Assembly (NCBI RefSeq): GCF_900101115.1
Contig: NZ_FNFU01000021.1
Span: 1 to 47,514 of the forward strand
From: Cryobacterium psychrotolerans
Lineage (GTDB): Bacteria > Actinomycetota > Actinomycetes > Actinomycetales > Microbacteriaceae
Direction: 5' to 3'
DNA: 47,514 nt
Both the position numbers and the translations under genes were made by a program. The notes under the pieces are model-generated. The model had not been told where the DNA came from, ran no database searches, and saw only the letters and a list, made by a program, of their open reading frames with translations. Shown here one piece after another: positions 9,513-17,740 of this stretch (within the stretch, counting starts at the first letter, position 1; each line of letters opens with the position of its first letter).

Positions 9513-10047
9513 CCTGCCCCCAGCCACGCCAACCCGAACGCTGCCGATCGCCGAGACCGAAGTGCTGTCGCACGCCGTGGCGGAGGGCCGGCGCTCGGAC
9601 GACCCGACGGCCACGACCGCGGAGCCCGCGCCGTCCCGTCCCGTCCCCGCCCCTTCTGCCACCGCCCGCCCGGCGGTTCCGCAGCGCACGACGCTCGTCA
9701 TCCTCGCGGCCATGGGCGCGCTGGCGATCGCGTTCATCGTGCTCATGGTCGTGGGCGTCACGAACGAGTCCATCAACGCGCTGGCCGTGTTCGCCACCCC
9801 GATCGCGTCGATGGTCGCCGCGTACTACGGCGTCACACTCAGCATCCAGCAGGTGAAGAACGAACGGGCCGAGAAGGAACGGGCCCTGGAGCGGGCGGAT
9901 GCCGCCGTCACGGCGAGCCGGGAAACCGAGGTCTGGGCCGCGCAGATGGAGTCCGGTCTCCGCGTCGCAATGGCCAAGCTCAACGCGGCGCGGGTCAACA
10001 CCGACGAGGTCACGAAGGCCGCCGGCACTCCCGACGACTTCTTCTAG
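9505..10047 (+). CDS. membrane protein with cytoplasmic coiled coil, function unknown
   Basis: A 180-residue protein. Residues 1-60 are Pro/Ala/Thr-rich and probably disordered. Two hydrophobic segments follow (about 62-84 and 89-112, TLVILAAMGALAIAFIVLMV and ALAVFATPIASMVAAYYGV), then a charged heptad-like stretch (KNERAEKERALERADAAV) that should form a coiled coil, then a short tail ending DDFF. It overlaps the upstream HTH gene by 8 nt (ATGACTAA). I do not recognise a family. A membrane anchor paired with a DNA-binding protein is suggestive, but that is inference from the overlap alone. Confidence 0.65.
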   Translation: MTNLPPATPTRTLPIAETEVLSHAVAEGRRSDDPTATTAEPAPSRPVPAPSATARPAVPQRTTLVILAAMGALAIAFIVLMVVGVTNESINALAVFATPIASMVAAYYGVTLSIQQVKNERAEKERALERADAAVTASRETEVWAAQMESGLRVAMAKLNAARVNTDEVTKAAGTPDDFF

Positions 10048-10103
10048 CCGGCCGCCACGGGCGAGCCGACGCGGTTTGACCGCCCGGCCATTCCTGTGAC
10101 ATT

Positions 10104-10125
10104 CTTTACGGAACGAACGGTCAGT
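10104..10125. promoter_or_regulatory. putative PaaR (TetR-family) operator
   Basis: The 22-bp site has the right half CGAACGGTCAGT and a left half CTTTACGGAA. The spacing and right half agree with the PaaR motif I recall from Corynebacterium (half-sites ACTNACCG and CGGTNAGT around a central CG); the left half is degenerate. It lies just after a possible promoter (TTTGAC 10075-10080, GACATT 10098-10103) and before a phenylacetate operon, a good place for a repressor released by phenylacetyl-CoA. Confidence 0.6.
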
Positions 10126-10156
10126 TAGTAATTCGTAGGTCGAAGGTGATGGAGCC

Positions 10157-11341
10157 ATGTCCGAAGCATTCCTCGTCGATGGTGTCCGCACTCCCATCGG
10201 CCGATACGGCGGAGCGCTTGCGGGGGTGCGGCCGGACGATCTCGCGGCGCTCGTGCTCGCATCCGTCGTCTCCCGCTCCGGCATCGATCCGGCCCTGATC
10301 GACGAGGTCATCCTCGGCGGGGCCAACCAGGCCGGCGAAGACAACCGCAACGTCGCCCGGATGGCGATCCTGCTGGCCGGACTGCCCGACAGCGTGCCCG
10401 GCATCACGGTCAACCGGCTCTGCGCCTCGGGCCTGTCCGCGGTGCACATGGCCGCCAACATGATCAAGGCCGGGGAAGCCGACCTGGTGATCGCCGGCGG
10501 CGTCGAGTCGATGACGCGCGCGCCCTGGGTGCTGGCCAAGCCGGAGAAGGCCTTCGCCAAGCCCGGCGAGATCGTCGACACCTCGATCGGCTGGCGCTTC
10601 ACCAATCCGCGCCTCACCGCCAGGGACAAGGCCACCTTCTCCATGTCGGAGACCGCCGAAGAGGTCGCCACCCGCGACGGGATCACACGCGAGGATGCCG
10701 ACGCCTTCGCCCTGCGCTCCCACCGGCTGGCCGTGGCCGCCCGCACCGAAGGCACCTTCGCGCCGGAAATCGTGGGCGTGCCGACCAAGGCCGGCCTCGT
10801 CCTGGACGACGAAGGCCCCCGGCCCGAGACCACCCTGGAGAAGCTGGCCGGGCTCCGCTCGGTCGTGCGCCCCGGCGGCGTCGTCACCGCGGGCAACGCC
10901 AGCTCCCTCAATGACGGCGCCTCCGCTATCATCGTCGCCAGCGAGTCGGCCATCGCCCGGCTCGGGCTCACCCCCCGCGCCCGCGTCGTGGGCGGAGCGA
11001 GCGCCGGCCTGGCACCGGAGATCATGGGCCTCGGCCCGGTCCCGGCCACCGAGAAGCTGCTCGGCCGCCAGGGGCTGACCATCGGCGACATCGACGCCGT
11101 CGAACTCAACGAGGCCTTCGCCACCCAGTCCCTGGCCACGATCCGCCGGCTCGGCCTCGACCCGGAGATCGTCAACCGGCACGGCGGGGCCATCGCGCTC
11201 GGGCATCCGCTCGGCTCGTCCGGCAGCCGCATCCTGATCACGCTTCTCGGCCGGATGGAGCGCGAAGGCGCCCGGCGCGGGATCGCCACCATGTGCGTCG
11301 GTGTCGGCCAGGGTGCGTCCCTGCTCGTGGAGCTCGTCTAG
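10157..11341 (+). CDS. paaJ: thiolase, probable 3-oxoadipyl-CoA/3-oxo-5,6-dehydrosuberyl-CoA thiolase
   Basis: A 394-residue thiolase with the three catalytic signatures: nucleophile C89 in NRLCASG, H350 in ALGHPLGSSG and C380 in MCVGVGQG. It splits 3-oxoacyl-CoA with CoA to give acetyl-CoA. General thiolase sequence alone would not define the substrate; the context with paaZ and a 3-hydroxyacyl-CoA dehydrogenase points to the phenylacetate lower pathway, where one thiolase acts twice. AAGGTGATGGAG precedes the ATG. The stop abuts the next ATG (TAGATGG). First gene of a four-gene operon with 0 to 4-nt overlaps, headed by a PaaR-like site. Confidence 0.88.
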   Translation: MSEAFLVDGVRTPIGRYGGALAGVRPDDLAALVLASVVSRSGIDPALIDEVILGGANQAGEDNRNVARMAILLAGLPDSVPGITVNRLCASGLSAVHMAANMIKAGEADLVIAGGVESMTRAPWVLAKPEKAFAKPGEIVDTSIGWRFTNPRLTARDKATFSMSETAEEVATRDGITREDADAFALRSHRLAVAARTEGTFAPEIVGVPTKAGLVLDDEGPRPETTLEKLAGLRSVVRPGGVVTAGNASSLNDGASAIIVASESAIARLGLTPRARVVGGASAGLAPEIMGLGPVPATEKLLGRQGLTIGDIDAVELNEAFATQSLATIRRLGLDPEIVNRHGGAIALGHPLGSSGSRILITLLGRMEREGARRGIATMCVGVGQGASLLVELV

Positions 11342-12133
11342 ATGGCCGGGGATGCCGTGCCCGCGGATGCCGTGCCCGCGGATTCCGTGCCCGGGGAGTT
11401 CTCCACCCTGCTCGTCGACCGGGGCCCGGACCGGCTGCACGTGCGACTAAATCGCCCGGAGGTCCGCAACGCGATCGACCAGGCCATGATCGACGAGCTG
11501 CACCTGGTCTGCGCCGAACTCGAACGCGAGCCGCGCATCCTGATCATCTCCGGCGCGGGCGGAATCTTCGCCTCCGGAGCCGACATCGCCCAGCTCCGCG
11601 AACGACGCGCGGCCGACGCGCTGCAGGGCATCAACTCCGGCCTGTTCGGGCGGATCGCCCGCCTACCGATGCCGGTGATCGCGGCCCTCGACGGCTGGGC
11701 GCTCGGCGGCGGCGCGGAACTCGCCTACGCCGCAGACTTCCGGATCGCCTCCACCACGGTGCGCCTGGGCAACCCCGAGACCGCACTGGGCATCATCCCC
11801 GCCGCCGGGGCGCTCTGGCGCCTCGCGGAGCTCGTCGGGGAGCCCGTCGCTAAGGAGATCATCCTGGCCGGCCGGATCCTGAACGCGGACGAGGCGCTGG
11901 CCGTGCACCTCGTCACCGAGGTGCACGAGCCGGGCGCCCTCCTCGCCGCCGCGCACGCCCTCGCGGACCGCATCGCCAAGCAGGACCCCCTCGCCACGCG
12001 CATCGCCAAGCAGGTCTTCCACGCCCCGGCCGACGCGCATCCGCAGGCCGACAACGAGGCGCAGGCCGTGCTCTTCGAATCAGAGGCGAAATTCGCCCGC
12101 ATGACCGCGTTCCTGGAAAGGAAGAAGCGATGA
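11342..12133 (+). CDS. enoyl-CoA hydratase/isomerase family protein (phenylacetate operon)
   Basis: A 263-residue crotonase-fold enzyme, cytoplasmic. The oxyanion-hole segment GGIFASGADI and the two catalytic glutamates, E126 in LGGGAELA and E146 in GNPETALGIIP, are present with the usual 20-residue spacing. In this operon it is most likely the PaaF- or PaaG-type hydratase/isomerase acting on 2,3-dehydroadipyl-CoA or the ring epoxide. The N-terminus (residues 4-18) is an in-frame triple repeat AVPAD/AVPAD/SVPG coded by a 15-bp minisatellite (11351-11395), outside the conserved fold. The end overlaps the next gene by 4 nt. Confidence 0.87.
   Translation: MAGDAVPADAVPADSVPGEFSTLLVDRGPDRLHVRLNRPEVRNAIDQAMIDELHLVCAELEREPRILIISGAGGIFASGADIAQLRERRAADALQGINSGLFGRIARLPMPVIAALDGWALGGGAELAYAADFRIASTTVRLGNPETALGIIPAAGALWRLAELVGEPVAKEIILAGRILNADEALAVHLVTEVHEPGALLAAAHALADRIAKQDPLATRIAKQVFHAPADAHPQADNEAQAVLFESEAKFARMTAFLERKKR
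11351..11395 (+). repeat. three 15-bp tandem repeats at the start of the enoyl-CoA hydratase
   Basis: Unit GATGCCGTGCCCGCG, two exact copies and a third with three differences. Encodes Asp-Ala-Val-Pro-Ala repeats. In phase with the codons, so length changes would keep the frame. Confidence 0.9.
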
Positions 12134-13062
12134 CGACAGCCCAGGAGGCCCTCGGCCTGCCGAACACGGCCGGTGTGCCCGATTCTGTCGGCGTGCCGGC
12201 GTCTGTCGGCGTGCCCGCGTTGGTCGGAGTGCTTGGCGGCGGCCGGATGGGCGCGGGCATCGCCCACGCCTTCCTGCTCGCCGGGGCGCGGGTGACCGTC
12301 GTGGAGCAGGGTGACGACGCGGCCCGGGCCGCCCGCGACCGGGTCATGTCGGCCGTCGACAAGTCGCTCAGCCGCGGCACAGTGTCCGCCACCCGCGCCG
12401 ACCTCGACAACCGGCTCACCGTTTCCACGGATGCCGCGGCCTTCGCCGGCTCCGGGCTCGTCGTCGAGGCCGTGCCCGAGATCCCCGCGCTCAAGACCCA
12501 GGCGCTCCGCACGGTCGAGGCGCACCTGGCCCCCACCGCCTGGCTGGCCTCGAACACCTCGTCGCTCTCCATCACGGAACTCGCCGAAGCCCTCGACCGC
12601 CCCGAACGCTTCATCGGACTGCACTTCTTCAACCCAGTGCCGGTGTCGACCCTGATCGAGGTCGTCACGGGGGAGGGCACCAGCCCGGAACTCGCCGACC
12701 TCGCCCGCGGCTGGGTGAGCGCCCTCGGCAAGACCCCGATCATGGTGCGCGACGCCCCCGGCTTCGCCAGCTCCCGCCTCGGCGTCGCGATCGCCCTCGA
12801 GGCCATCCGCATGGTCGAGGAGGGCGTCGCCAGCCCCGAGGACATCGATGCGGCCATGGTGCTCGGCTACAAGCATCCGGTCGGCCCGCTGAAGACCACC
12901 GACATCGTCGGCCTCGACGTGCGGCTCGGCATCGCCGAACACCTGCAAAAGACCCTCGGCGACCGGTTCGCCCCACCACAACTGCTGCGCGACATGGTCG
13001 CGCAGGGAAACCTCGGACGCAAGAGCGGCCGCGGCTTCTTCGACTGGAAGGACGCATCATGA
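12130..13062 (+). CDS. paaH: 3-hydroxyacyl-CoA dehydrogenase PaaH-like
   Basis: A 310-residue NAD-dependent dehydrogenase. The Rossmann motif is GVLGGGRMGAGIA (residues about 36-48), the NAD-binding end EAVPEI..KTQALR, and the catalytic histidine H165 lies in GLHFFNPVPV; the C-terminal helical domain is complete. In the pathway it oxidises 3-hydroxyadipyl-CoA to 3-oxoadipyl-CoA. Residues 12-35 before the Rossmann fold are four hexapeptide repeats of the type DSVGVP, coded by an 18-bp repeat (12163-12234). The ATG overlaps the previous stop (ATGA) and the end overlaps paaZ by 4 nt. Confidence 0.88.
   Translation: MTTAQEALGLPNTAGVPDSVGVPASVGVPALVGVLGGGRMGAGIAHAFLLAGARVTVVEQGDDAARAARDRVMSAVDKSLSRGTVSATRADLDNRLTVSTDAAAFAGSGLVVEAVPEIPALKTQALRTVEAHLAPTAWLASNTSSLSITELAEALDRPERFIGLHFFNPVPVSTLIEVVTGEGTSPELADLARGWVSALGKTPIMVRDAPGFASSRLGVAIALEAIRMVEEGVASPEDIDAAMVLGYKHPVGPLKTTDIVGLDVRLGIAEHLQKTLGDRFAPPQLLRDMVAQGNLGRKSGRGFFDWKDAS
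12163..12234 (+). repeat. four 18-bp imperfect tandem repeats at the start of paaH
   Basis: Units encode NTAGVP, DSVGVP, ASVGVP and ALVGVL. The last copy merges into the first beta-strand of the Rossmann fold (VGVLGGG), so the repeat may have arisen by duplication of that strand's coding sequence. Confidence 0.8.
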
Positions 13063-15119
13063 CACTCCTCGAACCCACCACCGTGGCCCCCAGCACCGTC
13101 GTGCCGAGCTATGTGAAGGATGCCTGGTGGTCGCCCGCCGAGGGCGCGAAGACCCAGTCCGTACTCGACGCGAGCACCGGGGCCGAGGTCGCGAAGGTCA
13201 GCGCCGACGGGCTCGACCTCGCCGCCGTGGTCGAACACGGCCGCACGGTCGGCCAGGCCTCGCTCGGAAAGCTCACCTTCCACCAGCGCGCCCTGCTGCT
13301 CAAGCAGCTCGCGCAGTACCTCGGCGGGGTCAAGGAGGAGCTCTACGAGCTCTCCGCGAGCACCGGCGCGACCAAGCGCGACTCGATGGTCGACATCGAC
13401 GGCGGCATCGGCGTGCTCTTCACGCTCTCCTCGAAGGGGCGTCGCGAGATGCCCAACAGCCAGGTCTACGTCGACGGCGACGTCGAGGCGCTCTCCCGCG
13501 ACGGGTCGTTCAGCGGCCAGCACATCTACACCCGCATCCCGGGCGTCGCCTGCCAGATCAACGCGTTCAACTTCCCGGTCTGGGGCATGCTTGAGAAGTT
13601 CGCGCCGGCCTTCATCGCCGGCGTGCCCTCGATCGTCAAGCCCGCAACACCCACCGGCTACCTCACCGAGGCGATCGTGCGCCACATGCTCGCCTCCGGC
13701 ATCCTGCCGGCCGGCTCGCTGCAGTTCGTCTCCGGCAGCGCCCGCGACCTGATCGACCACCTCGACTACCGCGACCTCGTCGGCTTCACCGGTTCGGCCT
13801 CCACCGCCCGCGCCCTCAAATCGCACCCGAACATCGTGCACGGCGGAGTGCGGTTCACCAGCGAGACCGACTCCCTCAATGCCGCGATCCTCGGCCCGGA
13901 TGCCGTCGCCGGCACCCCGGAGTTCGACGCCTATGTCGCATCCGTCGTCACCGAAATGACGTCGAAGGCCGGCCAGAAGTGCACCAGCATCCGCCGCGTC
14001 ATCGTGCCGGCCGGGATGCGCGACGACATCGTCGCCGCCGTCACCGAGCGCGTCGGCAAGCGGGTCAGCATCGGCGACCCGCGCACCGAGGGCGTCACGA
14101 TGGGGCCGCTCGCGAGCATGGACCAGCGCGGAGAGGTGCTCTCCAGCGCCGCCCGCCTGGTCGACGGCGGCGGCCGCATCGTGATGGGCTCGCTGGATGC
14201 CCCGGACGGCACCGACCCGGCCGGCGCGTTCGTCGGCCCGCTGCTGCTGGCGTTCGACGACGCCGAGAGCGCCGCCGTGCACGAGATCGAGGCCTTCGGC
14301 CCGGTCGCCTCGATCATCGAATACGACAACCTCGACCACGCCGTGGCCCTCGCCGCGCTCGGCGGCGGTTCCCTGGTCGCGACGGTAGCGACCCACGACC
14401 CGGAGGTCGCCCGGGCCCTCGTGCTCGGCATCGCCGCCCACCACGGCCGCGTGCTCATGCTCGACCGCGACGACGCGCGCAGCAGCACCGGGCACGGCTC
14501 GCCCGTCCCGCACCTCGTGCACGGCGGCCCCGGGCGGGCCGGCGGCAGCGAGGAGCTCGGCGGCATCCGCTCGGTGCTGCACCACATGCAGCGCACGGCC
14601 ATCCAGGGTTCGCCCGACATGCTCACCGCCATCACCGGCGAGTGGCACACCGGAGCCATGGTGCGCACCGGCATCCACCCGTTCCGCAAGTCCCTCGCCG
14701 AGCTCCGCGTCGGCGACCAGGTGGCCAGCGGGCTGCGCACGGTGACTCTGGACGACATCACCGCGTTCGCCGAGTCCACCGGCGACAAGTTCTACGCGCA
14801 CACCGACGAGGAGGCTGCCGCGGCGAACCCGTTCTTCCCCGGGATCGTCGCGCACGGCTACCTGCTGCTGTCCTGGGCGGCCGGGCTGTTCGTGGATGCC
14901 GCGCCCGGCCCGGTGCTGGCGAATTCGGGCCTCGAGCGCCTGCGCTTCGTGACCCCCGTGGCCGCCGGCGACAGCATCCGCGTCACCCTCACGGCCAAGC
15001 GGATCACGCCGCGCGAGACTGAGGAGTACGGCGAGGTGCGCTGGGACGCCGTGCTGCACAACCAGAACGACGAGGTCGTCGCCACCTACGACGTGCTCAC
15101 CCTGGTCGCCAAGGTCTAG
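13059..15119 (+). CDS. paaZ: PaaZ, bifunctional oxepin-CoA hydrolase / semialdehyde dehydrogenase
   Basis: A 686-residue fusion. Residues about 1-530 are an aldehyde dehydrogenase with E269 in TSETDSLN and nucleophile C308 in GQKCTSIRR. Residues about 545-686 are a MaoC-type hydratase with GDKFYAHTDEEAA (D576, H581) and FFPGIVAHGYLLLS. In the family the MaoC part opens the oxepin-CoA ring and the ALDH part oxidises the resulting aldehyde with NADP, a reactive intermediate passed between the domains. All key residues are visible. It is the last gene of the operon; a family B palindrome lies downstream. The ring epoxidase (paaABCDE) and phenylacetate-CoA ligase (paaK) are not in this window. 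Confidence 0.95.
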   Translation: MTLLEPTTVAPSTVVPSYVKDAWWSPAEGAKTQSVLDASTGAEVAKVSADGLDLAAVVEHGRTVGQASLGKLTFHQRALLLKQLAQYLGGVKEELYELSASTGATKRDSMVDIDGGIGVLFTLSSKGRREMPNSQVYVDGDVEALSRDGSFSGQHIYTRIPGVACQINAFNFPVWGMLEKFAPAFIAGVPSIVKPATPTGYLTEAIVRHMLASGILPAGSLQFVSGSARDLIDHLDYRDLVGFTGSASTARALKSHPNIVHGGVRFTSETDSLNAAILGPDAVAGTPEFDAYVASVVTEMTSKAGQKCTSIRRVIVPAGMRDDIVAAVTERVGKRVSIGDPRTEGVTMGPLASMDQRGEVLSSAARLVDGGGRIVMGSLDAPDGTDPAGAFVGPLLLAFDDAESAAVHEIEAFGPVASIIEYDNLDHAVALAALGGGSLVATVATHDPEVARALVLGIAAHHGRVLMLDRDDARSSTGHGSPVPHLVHGGPGRAGGSEELGGIRSVLHHMQRTAIQGSPDMLTAITGEWHTGAMVRTGIHPFRKSLAELRVGDQVASGLRTVTLDDITAFAESTGDKFYAHTDEEAAAANPFFPGIVAHGYLLLSWAAGLFVDAAPGPVLANSGLERLRFVTPVAAGDSIRVTLTAKRITPRETEEYGEVRWDAVLHNQNDEVVATYDVLTLVAKV

Positions 15120-15141
15120 CTGTACTGGGCGACTTTCAGGT

Positions 15142-15198
15142 TGAGTTGCGGAAAAAGTACCTTCAATTTGCCAACGAAGGTACCTTCTCCGCAACTCA
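15142..15198. repeat. family B palindromic element, copy 1
   Basis: Arms of 23 bp (TGAGTTGCGG then AAAAAGTACCTTC on the left) with two mismatches, around an 11-nt loop. It lies between the converging paaZ and E2 genes and could end transcription in both directions. The second copy is at 21478-21530. Confidence 0.88.
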
Positions 15199-15218
15199 GC
15201 GCGACGGCGAGGCGGGTC

Positions 15219-16706
15219 CTAGAGGTCGGCGAGCATCGCCACGGGGTTCTCGATGCAGCCTGCGATGTAGGTGAGGAATCCGGCGGCGGTTCCGCCGTCG
15301 CAGACCCGGTGGTCGAAGACCATCGACAATTCGACGACGGTGCGCACAGCGAGCTCGTGGTTGACCACCCACGGGCGTTCGATCATCCGCCCGATGCCGA
15401 GGATCGCGGCCTCCGGGTGGTTGATGATCGCCGCGGACCCGTCGACGCCGAGGGAGCCGAAGTTGTTCAGGGTAAACGTTCCGCCGGTGAGGGTGCTGGG
15501 CGGGAAGGTTCCGTCGGCCGACGCAGCCACGATGCCGGCGATGGCATCGCGCAGCTGCCGCGTGGTCATCGCCTGCGCCCCGTGCACGACCGGCACCATG
15601 AGTCCGCGTGACGTCTGCGCGGCGAGCCCGAGGTTGATCGCCGCGTGCTGCAGGATCTCCTGGCTCGCGGTGTCGACAGAGGAGTTCAACAGCGGGTACT
15701 TCCGCAGCCCCGCGACCACGAACCGGGCAATCAGCGCGGTCACGCTGAAACGTTCCCCGGTGGCCGCGAGCAGGCGGTCCCTGGCGACGAACAGCTCAGT
15801 GGCGTCGACGTCCATCCAGATGGTCGCCTCTGGGATTTCCCGGCGGGACGTGGTCAGGCGCTGCGAGACGACCTTGCGCAGCCCGGTGATCGGGATACGG
15901 ATGTCTTCGAGCACGGCGGCAGGCAGGGCCGGCGTCGCGACCGGCCGGTCGGCAGATCGCGCCGGGGTTTGGGTGGGCGCTGCGGTGGGCGCTGCGGCCG
16001 GTTCGGCGACGGCCTGTTCCGACGCCTGCCGGCCGCGGATGTACGACTCCACATCGCCGCGCAGCACCAGGGACTGAGCGCCGCTCCCGCTCAGCTGGCT
16101 CGCGTCGAAGCCGTTCTCCCTGGCCAGCCGACGCACGAGGGGCGAGACCACCGGCGACCGGCGGGCAGGGTCGAGCAGCGCGACGGCCGGGCCCTGAACT
16201 GCGGGAGCGGCGGAAGCGGCGGCCGGGGAAGCGGCGGCCGGAGCTGCGGCGGCCTGAGTAGCCGGGGCAGCAGCAGCGGCGGCCGGCGCAGGAGCCTCCG
16301 TCGGCGCAGCGGGCCGGCCGAATCGTCCACCGGCAGGCCGGCGAACCCCGCGGGTGCTTTCGCCCGGCCCGTAGCCGACGAGCGGGCGCCCGGTTTCCCC
16401 GGCCGGGTCCTCCGGGGCAGCAGCCTTGACGGGCGGAACGGTCGCGGGGGCGGGTGCGACGGCGGCGGAGTCATCCGCCACCGTCAGCAGCACCGAGCCG
16501 GCGTGGATGACCTCGCCCACCTCGCCGAAGAGCTTCTCGACGACGCCGCCGAACGGCGACGGCAGCTCGACGATCGACTTGGCCGATTCGACCTCGATGA
16601 CGGGCTGGTCGATGGCGATCGTGTCGCCCACGGCGACCAGCCAGTTGACGACCTCGGCCTCGGTGAGTCCCTCACCGAGGTCGGGCAGCAGGAAATCGCG
16701 TCCCAT
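15219..16706 (-). CDS. bkdC: 2-oxoacid dehydrogenase E2 (dihydrolipoamide acyltransferase), branched-chain type
   Basis: A 495-residue E2 subunit. Order: lipoyl domain (residues 1-80, lipoylated K43 in ESAKSIVELP), an Ala/Pro-rich linker, a peripheral-subunit-binding domain (VVSPLVRRLARENGFD), a second linker with GAAVGAA-like short repeats, and the catalytic acyltransferase domain with FDHRVCDGG, whose His and Asp are catalytic. The ATG at 16706 overlaps the E1-beta stop (TAATG) and has GGGAG 9-12 nt upstream. It transfers the acyl group from E1 to CoA. Substrate choice (branched-chain rather than pyruvate) is inferred from gene order and the Lrp-type regulator. No E3 gene is seen here. Confidence 0.9.
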   Translation of the reverse strand: MGRDFLLPDLGEGLTEAEVVNWLVAVGDTIAIDQPVIEVESAKSIVELPSPFGGVVEKLFGEVGEVIHAGSVLLTVADDSAAVAPAPATVPPVKAAAPEDPAGETGRPLVGYGPGESTRGVRRPAGGRFGRPAAPTEAPAPAAAAAAPATQAAAAPAAASPAAASAAPAVQGPAVALLDPARRSPVVSPLVRRLARENGFDASQLSGSGAQSLVLRGDVESYIRGRQASEQAVAEPAAAPTAAPTQTPARSADRPVATPALPAAVLEDIRIPITGLRKVVSQRLTTSRREIPEATIWMDVDATELFVARDRLLAATGERFSVTALIARFVVAGLRKYPLLNSSVDTASQEILQHAAINLGLAAQTSRGLMVPVVHGAQAMTTRQLRDAIAGIVAASADGTFPPSTLTGGTFTLNNFGSLGVDGSAAIINHPEAAILGIGRMIERPWVVNHELAVRTVVELSMVFDHRVCDGGTAAGFLTYIAGCIENPVAMLADL

Positions 16707-17740
16707 TATGACCACTCCCAGGTTCCGAGTGCGGCCAGGATACGGTCGGGCGTGGGCAGGAAGTACTCCTCGAGCTTGGGCGACGGGTAGGGGATGTCGA
16801 ACCCGGTGATGCGCAGGATCGGCGCGGACAGGTAGTAGAAGTTGCGTTCGGTGAGGCGGGCCGCGACCTCGGCGCCGTAACCACCGAACTGGGCGGCCTC
16901 GTGGATGACGGCGGCGCGGGAGGTCTTGCGCACGGACGCGCTGACCGTCGCATCGTCGAACGGCGACAGGCTGCGCAGGTCGATGACCTCGATCGAGAGG
17001 CCCTCCTCGGTGGCAAGTTCGGCGGTGGCCAGCGCGGTCTTGACGGTCGGACCGTAGGCGATGAGCGTGACGTCGGTGCCCTCCCGCACCACAACGGCGG
17101 TGCTCATCGGCGCGGTCCGCACCGGCAGCGCGAGCTCAGCCTTCGACCAGTAGCGGCTCTTGGGCTCCATGAAGATCACCGGATCGTCGCTGGCGATGGC
17201 TTCGCGCAGCATCGAGTAGGCGTCGGCCGGGTTCGACGGAGTCACCACGGTGAGGCCCGGCGTGGATGCCCAGTAGGCCTCCGAGGAATCGGAGTGGTGC
17301 TCGACGCCGCCGATGTCGCCGGCGTAGGGGATGCGGATGACGATCGGCAGCTGGATCTTGCCGCGGGTGCGGTTGCGCATCTTGGCAACGTGGGAGACGA
17401 TCTGCTCGAACGCCGGGTAGCTGAAGGCGTCGAACTGCATCTCCACCACCGGGCGCAGGCCGTAGATGGCCATCCCGATCGCGGTCCCGATGATCCCGGA
17501 CTCGGCCAGCGGGGAGTCGCTGACCCTGGTCTCGCCGAACTCGGCGTAGAGCCCGTCGGTGACCCGGAAGACGCCGCCGAGCGGGCCGACATCTTCACCG
17601 AACAGCACGACGGACGAGTCGTCGACCATCGCGTCGCGGATGGCCGCATTCAGTGCCGCGGCCATGGTCATCGGGGCGGCCGGGCGCGTGGCCGGTGCGG
17701 TCGTGGAGCTCTCGTGCGTCGTGCTGCTGTGCGAGGTCAT
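16706..17740 (-). CDS. bkdB: 2-oxoacid dehydrogenase E1 beta subunit
   Basis: A 344-residue transketolase-like subunit with FGEDVGPLGGVFRVT, SPLAESGIIGTAIGMA, PVVEMQFDAFSYPAFEQI and IPYAGDIGGVEHHSDSSE, all typical of branched-chain E1-beta. It forms the alpha2beta2 ThDP-dependent decarboxylase with the upstream alpha subunit. Residues 1-23 are Ser/Thr/Ala-rich and not part of the fold; the in-frame ATG at MTMAAALNAA is the usual family start and a possible alternative. The ATG at 17740 overlaps the alpha stop (ATGA), so translation is coupled. Confidence 0.92.
   Translation of the reverse strand: MTSHSSTTHESSTTAPATRPAAPMTMAAALNAAIRDAMVDDSSVVLFGEDVGPLGGVFRVTDGLYAEFGETRVSDSPLAESGIIGTAIGMAIYGLRPVVEMQFDAFSYPAFEQIVSHVAKMRNRTRGKIQLPIVIRIPYAGDIGGVEHHSDSSEAYWASTPGLTVVTPSNPADAYSMLREAIASDDPVIFMEPKSRYWSKAELALPVRTAPMSTAVVVREGTDVTLIAYGPTVKTALATAELATEEGLSIEVIDLRSLSPFDDATVSASVRKTSRAAVIHEAAQFGGYGAEVAARLTERNFYYLSAPILRITGFDIPYPSPKLEEYFLPTPDRILAALGTWEWS

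Noticed and set aside
12867..15194. 775-codon minus-strand frame opposite paaZ
   Set aside because: Antisense shadow; PaaZ has all catalytic residues in the plus frame.
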